Source: Candidatus Binataceae bacterium
Lineage (GTDB): Bacteria > Desulfobacterota > Binatia > Binatales > Binataceae
Assembly: GCA_030042765.1 (NCBI GenBank)
Contig: JASHZA010000306.1
Location: 1-5,054 of the forward strand
Direction: 5' to 3'
Length of the DNA: 5,054 bases
Numbering within the stretch: the first letter of the stretch is position 1; each line of letters opens with the position of its first letter. This document shows, in pieces, positions 1 to 5,054 of this stretch. Position numbers and translations under genes: made by a program. The notes beneath the pieces are model-generated. The model had not been told where the DNA came from and ran no database searches. It saw only the letters and a list, made by a program, of their open reading frames with translations.

Positions 1-930
1 ACCCTCGATACCCTTTTCCAGCTCGACGAAGGCCCCGTAGTCGGTAACGCTCACGACCTTGCCGCGGAAACGCGCGCCCACCGGATAGGCTTCGCTGACA
101 CGGCTCCACGGATCGGCCATGATCTGCTTCATGCCGAGCGAGACGCGCTCGCGCGCCGGATCGTACTTGAGCACGACCACCTTGACCTTGTCGCCCACCT
201 TGACGACTTCAGAGGGATGCTGCAGCCGGCCCCAGGCCATGTCGGTGATGTGCAGCAGGCCATCGATTCCGCCGAGGTCGACGAAGGCCCCGTAGTCGGT
301 GATGTTCTTGACCGTGCCTTCGAGGATGATGCCCTCCTCCAATACCTTGAGCGTCTGCTCCTTGAGCGAGGCGCGTTCGCGCTCGATCACGCTGCGGCGC
401 GAGACCACCACGTTGCCGCGAGCGCGGTTGAACTTGAGAATCTGGAAGCGCCCGCGCTGGCCGACGTAACGATCCAGGTTGCGCGCAGGCCGCAGATCCA
501 CATGCGAGCCGGGCAGGAAGGCCGGCACCCCGATATCAACCTGCAGGCCACCCTTGACCTTGCCGAGGATCACGCCTTCAACCGGAGTTTCGCTTTGGAA
601 CGCGCGTTCGAGCTCGCGCCAGACTTTGTACTTCTCCGCTTTGGCGTGTGAGAGCATCACAGTACCGTTCTCGGTCTCGGTACCCTCGAAGTAGACATCA
701 ACCTCGTCGCCTTCCTTGATCGCGACCTTGCCTTCGTGATCCAGGAACTCGGCGAGTGGCACCTGCCCCTCGCATTTGTAGTTGATGTCGATGATTACGT
801 TATCGCGGGTGATGAGAAGTACCGTGCCGGAGAGCACGTCACCTGGGCGTGGCGCGCGCAGGCTCTGTTCCATCAGCGACTCGAAATCATTCGTTCCTCC
901 GTTCGTTTTGTCAGACAAGTCTTTCTCCAT
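1..930 (-). CDS. rpsA: 30S ribosomal protein S1, N-terminal 310 residues (3' end beyond window)
   Basis: S1 binds mRNA on the small ribosomal subunit and helps load structured or weak-SD messages at initiation. The minus frame is open from ATG 930 to base 1 (310 codons) and reads as S1 throughout. OB-fold S1 repeats lie at about residues 28-95, 115-180 and 199-268, with a fourth starting near 285. Hallmarks are GKVKGG (123-128), FLPGS (138-142), VVVSRR (174-179), TDYGAFVDLGG (211-221) and GLLHITDMAW (224-233), closely matching E. coli S1. The start is well fixed: an in-frame TAA directly precedes the ATG, a GGAAGG ribosome site lies 9 bases upstream, and the N terminus (ESLMEQSL) aligns with the E. 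coli N terminus. The family normally has about six repeats (557 aa in E. coli), so roughly half the gene is missing off the left edge. It follows cmk by 51 bases, a classic pairing. Confidence 0.97.
   Translation of the reverse strand, partial: MEKDLSDKTNGGTNDFESLMEQSLRAPRPGDVLSGTVLLITRDNVIIDINYKCEGQVPLAEFLDHEGKVAIKEGDEVDVYFEGTETENGTVMLSHAKAEKYKVWRELERAFQSETPVEGVILGKVKGGLQVDIGVPAFLPGSHVDLRPARNLDRYVGQRGRFQILKFNRARGNVVVSRRSVIERERASLKEQTLKVLEEGIILEGTVKNITDYGAFVDLGGIDGLLHITDMAWGRLQHPSEVVKVGDKVKVVVLKYDPARERVSLGMKQIMADPWSRVSEAYPVGARFRGKVVSVTDYGAFVELEKGIEG
23..300 (-). repeat. 23-bp exact direct repeat inside rpsA (copies 23-45 and 278-300)
   Basis: Two identical 23-base copies lie 255 bases (85 codons) apart in the same frame. 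They encode TDYGAFV plus the first two bases of Asp or Glu, at residues 211-217 and 296-302. They mark the same strand of consecutive S1 repeats 3 and 4. Protein conservation explains the placement; identity at every synonymous position is the only extra point. Confidence 0.85.
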
Positions 931-939
931 TTAGTGGGA

Positions 940-945
940 CCTTCC
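940..945 (-). promoter_or_regulatory. Ribosome binding site of rpsA
   Basis: GGAAGG on the minus strand, 9 bases before the ATG at 930. It is the strongest Shine-Dalgarno match in the window and fits the high translation expected of S1. It also supports this start over the internal Met20. Confidence 0.75.
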
Positions 946-967
946 GGGCACTCCGAGGCTATTGCAA

Positions 968-996
968 TCCATACAAGGGAGCTAGGTTCGTTTCAA
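968..996 (-). promoter_or_regulatory. Candidate sigma70-type promoter for rpsA
   Basis: On the minus strand TTGAAA (991-996, 5 of 6 to the -35 consensus) is followed after 17 bases by TATGGA (968-973, only 3 of 6 to the -10 consensus). It spans the last codons of cmk and the gap, in a patch more AT-rich than its surroundings. A start near 961 would give a leader of about 30 bases before rpsA. Extra promoters near the cmk-rpsA junction are known in E. coli, so one here is plausible. The weak -10 box makes this a candidate only. Confidence 0.3.
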
Positions 997-1692
997 GTCC
1001 TTTTCGCCGCGCCTAGCTTGATCGATCCGCAACTTCATCGCGTCGACCACTGCGCTGACGCTAAGCGCGGTCGCGTCGATCTCGATCGCGTCGGGGGCGC
1101 GGCGCAGCGGCGCCAGCTCGCGCTCCTGATCGCGCCGGTCGCGCTCGCGCAACTCTGCGAGAACTGCGGCGAACGTCACGCGCTCTCCCCTTGCCGCGAG
1201 TTCGGCGAAGCGGCGCTGCGCGCGCACGTTAACGTCGGCCGTAAGGAAAAACTTGAACTCGGCGTCGGGAAAGATCGCGGTGCCGATATCGCGGCCCTCC
1301 ATCACGATCCCACCGTCGCGCCCCGCGGCCCGCTGCGCCTCCCGCATCCGCGCCCGCACGACCGCCAGCGTCGAAAGGCGCGAGGCGAGATCGCCGATGG
1401 CTGGTGCGCTGACCTCGCCGCTGACGTCGCGGCCGTCGAGCAGCACGCGCTCGCCGTCGAAGGTGATCGAAACCCTCTCGAGCATCGGCGCCAGCCGCTC
1501 CGCCAGCGCGGGATCATCCGGATCGATTCCGCTTGCGCGCGCCGCAATCGCCACCGCGCGATACATCGCGCCCGTGTTTAGATAGGCAAACTGCAGCAGG
1601 CGCGCCAGTGCACGCGCTACTGTCGACTTGCCGGCGCCGACCGGTCCGTCGATCGCGATCACCGGCCGCGGGCGCGCCGTCATCCGATCCAT
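982..1692 (-). CDS. cmk: Cytidylate (CMP/dCMP) kinase
   Basis: Cytoplasmic enzyme that phosphorylates CMP or dCMP with ATP to the diphosphate, for pyrimidine salvage and supply. The 236-residue product is close to the usual 220-230. Seen in order: P-loop GPVGAGKST (16-24), the NMP-binding segment LNTGAMYR (38-45), LLDGRDVSGEV (84-94), the EGRDIGT motif (132-138) with the Arg-Asp pair that contacts the substrate, and the lid-type RERDRRDQER (182-191) with the Arg/Asp positions used for ribose recognition in E. coli Cmk. ATG 1692 is preferred over ATG 1683 because GGAG lies 8 bases upstream of it. The family usually has Asp in LDTGAMYR or LDSGAIYR; here it is Asn39 (codon AAC). The gene sits between tyrA (43-base gap) and rpsA (51-base gap), its conserved place in many proteobacteria. 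Confidence 0.96.
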   Translation of the reverse strand: MDRMTARPRPVIAIDGPVGAGKSTVARALARLLQFAYLNTGAMYRAVAIAARASGIDPDDPALAERLAPMLERVSITFDGERVLLDGRDVSGEVSAPAIGDLASRLSTLAVVRARMREAQRAAGRDGGIVMEGRDIGTAIFPDAEFKFFLTADVNVRAQRRFAELAARGERVTFAAVLAELRERDRRDQERELAPLRRAPDAIEIDATALSVSAVVDAMKLRIDQARRGEKDLKRT

Positions 1693-1700
1693 TGGTTACG

Positions 1701-1704
1701 CTCC
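1701..1704 (-). promoter_or_regulatory. Ribosome binding site of cmk
   Basis: GGAG on the minus strand, 8 bases before the ATG at 1692. It decides between two nearby in-frame ATGs (1692 and 1683) in favour of the first. Confidence 0.6.
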
Positions 1705-1735
1705 GCAGCCTCGTACTTCGAACCTTGCCGGGGCG

Positions 1736-2599
1736 TCACTTGACCCGCTCGCGCATCCGGCGGCCCTGCTCGAACAGGCGCACGAGTCCATCCCCGTCGG
1801 CGGCTTCGACCGCGCCCGCGAACTGATCGAATGCGCCCCGGTACAGCGCAAGCGCCTGCAGGATCGCTGCGCGGTTGGTAAGGCAGATATCGCGCCACAT
1901 CTCGGGAGACGACGCCGCTATCCGTGTGGTATCGCGCAACCCCCCGGCGCCGAATCCCGCCGCCCAACGCCCGTCGACCTGCTCGTCGGCCAGTGCGGCG
2001 CCCAGTGCGCTTGCAACGATCTGCGGCAGGTGGCTCGCGCGGGCCAGGATCGCATCGTGCACCTCGGGCGCCATCCGCTCGACCTGCGCTCCCGTCGCAC
2101 GCCACAAAGCCTCGATTTTCTCCACCGCGGCGGGCGTGCTGCGCGCCGATGGCGTCACGATCACTCGGCGTCCGGCAAACAGCTCCTCGGCCGCCGCGCC
2201 CGCCCCGGTGGTCTCCTTGCCGGCGACCGGATGCACCGCGACCAGCGCCATCGCGGGACCGAGCAGCGGCTCCAATTCATGAACCACCCACGACTTGACG
2301 CTGCCGACGTCGGTGACCACTGCGTCCGCGGGCAGATGCGGCGCCATCGCCGCGAGGGTCGCGGGAAAAGTCATTACCGGGGTCGCCAGCAGCACCAGAT
2401 CGGCGCCACGCGCGGCTTCGGCAGGGTCGCGCGTCGCGCTGTCGACCAGCCCGCGCGCCAGCGCGACGTCGAGGTTTGCCTGCGTGCGGCCGAGTCCGAC
2501 CACGCGTCCGGCCAGGCCCAGCCTGCGAACGGTGAGCGCGAGGGATCCGCCGATCAGGCCGACCCCGCAAATCGTTAGTTGACGGAAAAGCTGGGACAT
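1736..2599 (-). CDS. tyrA: Prephenate (or arogenate) dehydrogenase, TyrA family
   Basis: Oxidatively decarboxylates prephenate to 4-hydroxyphenylpyruvate (or arogenate to tyrosine) with NAD(P)+, the committed tyrosine step. The 287-residue protein has a Rossmann dinucleotide site GVGLIGGS (12-19), VTDVGSVK (95-102), the active-site HPVAGKE (123-129, His123), SHLPQ (189-193, His190) and LRDTTRIA (221-228, Arg226). These correspond to the Ser, His and Arg residues known in Aquifex TyrA. It ends after the helical dimerisation domain: there is no C-terminal ACT domain as in Bacillus TyrA, no chorismate mutase as in E. coli, and no fused AroA as in Pseudomonas. Prephenate versus arogenate, and NAD versus NADP, cannot be settled by eye. 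Its ATG overlaps the aminotransferase stop by one base (TGATG) with no good Shine-Dalgarno, so coupled translation is likely. Confidence 0.95.
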   Translation of the reverse strand: MSQLFRQLTICGVGLIGGSLALTVRRLGLAGRVVGLGRTQANLDVALARGLVDSATRDPAEAARGADLVLLATPVMTFPATLAAMAPHLPADAVVTDVGSVKSWVVHELEPLLGPAMALVAVHPVAGKETTGAGAAAEELFAGRRVIVTPSARSTPAAVEKIEALWRATGAQVERMAPEVHDAILARASHLPQIVASALGAALADEQVDGRWAAGFGAGGLRDTTRIAASSPEMWRDICLTNRAAILQALALYRGAFDQFAGAVEAADGDGLVRLFEQGRRMRERVK

Positions 2600-2601
2600 C
2601 A
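2597..2601 (-). other. Stop-start overlap TGATG (hisC end / tyrA start)
   Basis: On the minus strand the TGA of the aminotransferase gene shares its A with the ATG of tyrA. No well-placed Shine-Dalgarno precedes tyrA; the nearest AAGG is about 16 bases away. Translation of tyrA therefore probably depends on ribosomes finishing the upstream gene. Confidence 0.8.
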
Positions 2602-3723
2602 GGCGGTGGCTAATACCTTGGCGAGTGCTGATACAAGTTGGCGGTTCTCGGCTTCGAGCCCAACCGTGATCCGCACGTGCCGCGGCAGCCCGTAGCCGCC
2701 CATGGGCCGCACGATCACACCGAGCTTGAGCAATTCCTCGAACACCCTGCGGCCGTCGCCGACCTCGGCCAGGACAAAATTTGCATGGCTGTGGACATAA
2801 GCGATCCTGAGCCGGACGAATTCGCCTTCAAGATAGCTCATTCCTTCAGCGTTGACTCGCAGCGTGTTGCGGACGTGCTCCTCGTCGTCCATCCCGGCGA
2901 TTACCGCGGCCTGGCCCAGTGAGGTGACGTTGAACGGCTGGCGCACGTTGTTGAGCATCTGGATGATGTCCGGACGCCCCACAGCGTAACCGACGCGCAG
3001 GCCGGCCAGGCCGAAGATCTTCGAAAAAGTGCGCATGGTCACGATAAGCCGCTTGCCGTCATGATACCGGAGCGAATCGGGATAGCCGGGATCGTGCACA
3101 AATTCGAAGTAGGCTTCGTCCGCGACGATCACGACGTGTTCCGGCAGCTGCTCGAGAAAGCTCTCCCATTCGGGCCGCCGATAGATCGTCCCGCATGGAT
3201 TGTTGGGGTTGTCGAGGAACACCAACCGCGTGTTTCCATCGATCGCGCCAGCAATGCGCTCGAGGTCAAATCTGTATCCGGCCTTCATTGGTACCGCACG
3301 CGCCTCGCCGCCGGCGGCTGCGGTTGCCAGTGCATAGATCGCGAATCCGTGCTCTGAAAAAACCGCGTTGAGGCCCGGCCGTAAAAGCAGGAATCCAAGC
3401 AGATTCAGCACCTCTACCGAGCCCGAGGCCATGAAAATGTGGTCGGCACTGACGTTATGGCGAGCCGCTATCTTGTGTCGCACCGCCCAGCAAGATCCGT
3501 CCGGGTAACGGTTGAGTTCATTCAACGCCGCGCGCACCGCCGCCAGCGCCTTGGGCGACGGCCCCAGCGGATTTTCATTCGAGGCAAGTTTTACCGGCTC
3601 CAGGCCAAGTTCGCGCTGGACCTCTTCGATAGGCTTGCCCGGCTCATACGGTTTGAGCGCCGCGACTGACGGCAGAACCAAATCTTCGGCTTTGATCAAG
3701 ACAGGTCGACCTGCGGCTGACAC
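2599..3723 (-). CDS. hisC: PLP-dependent aminotransferase, HisC family (histidinol-phosphate / aromatic)
   Basis: Fold-type I pyridoxal-phosphate aminotransferase of the HisC (HisC2-like) group, 374 residues, a normal length. Seen: SNENPLG (48-54), the phosphate-cup segment ASGSVEVL (99-106), NPNNPCG (172-178), the cofactor-ring Asp in ADEAY (201-205, Asp202), the Schiff-base Lys235 in TFSKIFGLAGLRVGY (232-246), and the substrate-carboxylate Arg351 in VRITVG (350-355). Family members convert imidazole-acetol phosphate to histidinol phosphate, and many also transaminate phenylpyruvate and 4-hydroxyphenylpyruvate. Placement between pheA and tyrA suggests an aromatic role, which is inference. 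The start is GTG, 2 bases after the pheA stop; no ATG suits the N-terminal alignment and no clear Shine-Dalgarno is present, so coupling to pheA is likely. The P. aeruginosa paralogue in this position is called hisC2. Confidence 0.93.
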   Translation of the reverse strand: MSAAGRPVLIKAEDLVLPSVAALKPYEPGKPIEEVQRELGLEPVKLASNENPLGPSPKALAAVRAALNELNRYPDGSCWAVRHKIAARHNVSADHIFMASGSVEVLNLLGFLLLRPGLNAVFSEHGFAIYALATAAAGGEARAVPMKAGYRFDLERIAGAIDGNTRLVFLDNPNNPCGTIYRRPEWESFLEQLPEHVVIVADEAYFEFVHDPGYPDSLRYHDGKRLIVTMRTFSKIFGLAGLRVGYAVGRPDIIQMLNNVRQPFNVTSLGQAAVIAGMDDEEHVRNTLRVNAEGMSYLEGEFVRLRIAYVHSHANFVLAEVGDGRRVFEELLKLGVIVRPMGGYGLPRHVRITVGLEAENRQLVSALAKVLATA

Positions 3724-3728
3724 TATCA
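3721..3728 (-). other. pheA stop / hisC GTG start junction, 2-base gap
   Basis: Minus strand reads TGA TA GTG: pheA ends and the aminotransferase begins two bases later at a GTG. There is no obvious Shine-Dalgarno in the preceding 12 bases. Reinitiation by terminating ribosomes is the simplest reading and would keep PheA and the aminotransferase in proportion. Confidence 0.7.
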
Positions 3729-4841
3729 GGCGGTAGCCGCCCCTGCTTCAGGATACGATCCGAGCACCTTTAAGAAAAGGGCCCTTCGCCTGAGTGAGCG
3801 CAGCGCGCGGCTGACCCTGAGATCGTCGCAATGGCCCTGAAGGTCGACGAAGAATAGGTAAGCCCACGGGCGTTCGCGTTGTGGCCGCGATTGAATCATC
3901 GTCAGGTTTATCCGCTCACGCGCGAACAGACTGAGCGCTCCGTGCAGCGCCCCCGCCCGTTCGGGCAACGCGAACAACAGACTGGTCTTATCGGCGCCCG
4001 AACGCGGTACCGGCTCGCGCCCCAGCACCAAAAAGCGCGTGGTGTTCTGCGCCACATCCTGGATATTCTCGGCAATCAGTTTGAGACCGTAGGCCTCCGC
4101 GGCTGCCGCCGAACAGATCGCGGCGCAAGCGGGTTCTTCAGCCGTGCGCTTGGCCGCCAGGCTGTTTGACGACACGGCCTCGAGCTCGCAGCCAGGGAAA
4201 TTGGCGGTGAGGTATTCGCGACATTGCCCCAGCGATTGCTGATGGGACAGGATCTTTCGAATCAGCGCGGGGTCGCCCTGGCGCGACATCAGGGCGTGCC
4301 GGATCGGAAGCAGAATCTCGCCGATTATCACCATCGGCGTGTCGATCAGCATGTCCAACGTCAGCCCGACGGAGCCCTCGGTGGAATTCTCCACCGGAAC
4401 CACCCCATAGTCGGCGCGCCGATTGTCGAGCGCCTGGAACACCGCGGCAATCGAAGGCTCGGGCACGAAGTTGGCGCTGGCGCCGAAGCGGCCGCGGGCG
4501 GCTTCGTGTGAGTACGTGTGTTGGGGCCCGAGGTAGGCGACCCTAATCGTACGCTCGAGCGCAGTGCAGGCGGATATAATCTCGGCGAAGATATGCCGCA
4601 GATGGTCGGCGCTGAGCGGCCCTGGATTGTGCGCCACCACCCCCTCGATCACCTCGCGTTCGCGCGCCGGCTGATAGACTGGAGTACCGCCCGCCTGCTT
4701 CAAATCGCCGATCGCCTTGGCCAGCCGCGCGCGCTCGGAAAGCAATGCCACCAGCTTCAAGTTGATTTCATCGATCCGCTTGCGCAGATCGGCCAGTTCG
4801 CCCACACCTTTGCTGGACTTTTTTGACGAAGCCGTTGCCAT
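3726..4841 (-). CDS. pheA: Bifunctional chorismate mutase / prephenate dehydratase (P-protein)
   Basis: Converts chorismate to prephenate and then to phenylpyruvate, the committed phenylalanine branch. Three domains in 371 residues, typical for P-proteins. AroQ-type chorismate mutase spans about 13-97, with Arg20, Arg37, Lys48, Arg60, Glu61 and Glu96 aligning to E. coli Arg11, Arg28, Lys39, Arg51, Glu52 and Gln88. Prephenate dehydratase spans about 99-277, with VPVENSTEGSV (148-158) and the catalytic TTRF (267-270, Thr268). A C-terminal ACT domain spans about 285-365 with GALH (297-300) and QSRP (317-320), the phenylalanine-sensing motifs. Oddities: the usual ESRP is QSRP, and the usual GPEGTFS is GPQHTYS (105-111). 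The ATG at 4841 lacks a clear Shine-Dalgarno, but later starts would cut into the mutase helix. It starts 19 bases after the preceding gene's stop. Confidence 0.97.
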   Translation of the reverse strand: MATASSKKSSKGVGELADLRKRIDEINLKLVALLSERARLAKAIGDLKQAGGTPVYQPAREREVIEGVVAHNPGPLSADHLRHIFAEIISACTALERTIRVAYLGPQHTYSHEAARGRFGASANFVPEPSIAAVFQALDNRRADYGVVPVENSTEGSVGLTLDMLIDTPMVIIGEILLPIRHALMSRQGDPALIRKILSHQQSLGQCREYLTANFPGCELEAVSSNSLAAKRTAEEPACAAICSAAAAEAYGLKLIAENIQDVAQNTTRFLVLGREPVPRSGADKTSLLFALPERAGALHGALSLFARERINLTMIQSRPQRERPWAYLFFVDLQGHCDDLRVSRALRSLRRRALFLKVLGSYPEAGAATA

Positions 4842-4849
4842 CGCGGGCG

Positions 4850-4877
4850 AAAGGGTAAGCCTATCGAGCGACCCTTT
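4850..4877 (-). repeat. 7-bp inverted repeat in the pheA leader
   Basis: Perfect arms AAAGGGT (4871-4877 read on the minus strand) and ACCCTTT (4850-4856) flank a 14-base loop. The hairpin would cover the stop codon of the upstream gene and end 8 bases before the pheA ATG. The only SD-like bases (AGG) lie in the loop. It has no U-tract, so it is not an intrinsic terminator; it could affect pheA translation, or it could be chance. Confidence 0.3.
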
Positions 4878-5052
4878 TCAACGCCGGCAGCGGACGGATC
4901 TCGACGAAGGCCGCGCCGATCGCGGCGAGCCTGGCTTCGCGATGGCGCCGCAACGCCGCCGGCCGCATCCGCGCGAGCCTGCCCAGATGCCGGGTGACCG
5001 CTGCGCCCAACGTTCGAATCGCACGCGCGGGTTCGCGATGCGCTCCGCCGGC
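4861..5052 (-). CDS. Unassigned protein, C-terminal 63 residues (5' end beyond window)
   Basis: A minus-strand frame is open from the right edge to a TAG at 4863-4861, 19 bases before pheA. The visible tail is rich in Arg, Ala and Leu and looks helical (for example RPAALRRHREARLAAIG), ending EIRPLPALKRVAR. I do not recognise the family. It does not resemble the SerC or SerA C termini that precede pheA in some proteobacteria. Support comes from same-strand tight spacing and G/C-rich third positions. Other frames here are also open because the DNA is GC-rich, including one on the plus strand, so the assignment is moderate. Confidence 0.5.
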   Translation of the reverse strand, partial: AGGAHREPARAIRTLGAAVTRHLGRLARMRPAALRRHREARLAAIGAAFVEIRPLPALKRVAR

Positions 5053-5054
5053 CG

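Noticed and set aside
217..651. Plus-strand open frame (144 codons) opposite rpsA
   Set aside because: It lies entirely within strongly matching S1 coding sequence on the other strand.
931..981. Possible terminator or S1 autoregulatory stem between cmk and rpsA
   Set aside because: Only a 3-bp GGA/UCC pairing is visible around the ribosome site, with no GC-rich stem or U-tract.
736..1581. Plus-strand open frame (281 codons) opposite cmk and the start of rpsA
   Set aside because: It crosses two well-supported minus-strand genes and their gap, and shows no family motif; a shadow of GC-rich coding.
1693..1735. Degraded aroA fragment between tyrA and cmk
   Set aside because: Only 43 bases, containing the cmk ribosome site; too short and without any EPSP synthase motif.
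1628..2578. Long open frame on the plus strand (316 codons) opposite tyrA
   Set aside because: It is antisense to a clear TyrA with all motifs; its product is Arg/Ala/His-rich, low in recognisable motifs, and is explained by G/C bias at third positions of the real gene.
4819..4824. Run of six T (six A on the coding strand) near the pheA start, considered as a slippage or terminator signal
   Set aside because: It falls in codons 7-8 of pheA (Lys-Lys), the frame is intact, and no stem precedes it.
4879..5054. Plus-strand open frame at the right edge
   Set aside because: Open on the plus strand as well, but the minus-strand frame fits the operon direction and the short 19-base gap to pheA; the plus frame has no recognisable motif.

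Overview
The window is a tightly packed, single-direction bacterial gene cluster. Every gene I can support lies on the minus strand, so transcription runs from position 5054 towards position 1. In transcription order it holds: the 3' end of an unassigned gene (5052-4861), pheA (4841-3726), a hisC-family aminotransferase (3723-2599), tyrA (2599-1736), cmk (1692-982) and the 5' part of rpsA (930 to the window edge). No gap exceeds 51 bases, and I see no RNA gene, mobile element, CRISPR array or intrinsic terminator.

Functionally there are two modules. The first three complete genes take chorismate to phenylalanine and tyrosine. The bifunctional PheA makes prephenate from chorismate and then phenylpyruvate. 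TyrA turns prephenate (or arogenate) oxidatively towards tyrosine. The aminotransferase can supply the amino group for either branch. The last two genes are housekeeping: CMP kinase for pyrimidine nucleotide supply, and ribosomal protein S1 for translation initiation.

The order pheA - hisC - tyrA - (aroA) - cmk - rpsA is the known 'mixed-function supraoperon' of Pseudomonas and relatives, also called serC-pheA-hisHb/hisC2-tyrA-aroA-cmk-rpsA. Here the aroA (EPSP synthase) member is missing: tyrA is a stand-alone 287-residue protein followed after only 43 bases by cmk. The gene before pheA does not look like serC from its last 63 residues.

The DNA is GC-rich (about 60% by eye) with strong G/C bias at third codon positions. 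That bias explains the long antisense open frames opposite cmk and tyrA. The S1, PheA and HisC sequences are proteobacteria-like, but I cannot name a genus. A gamma-/deltaproteobacterial or related uncultivated lineage would fit.

This is mostly ordinary core metabolism, and I do not see a new biological system. The points worth a second look are the missing aroA, a few changes in normally conserved motifs (PheA ACT and dehydratase motifs, CMP kinase), a candidate internal promoter before rpsA, and the unassigned upstream gene.
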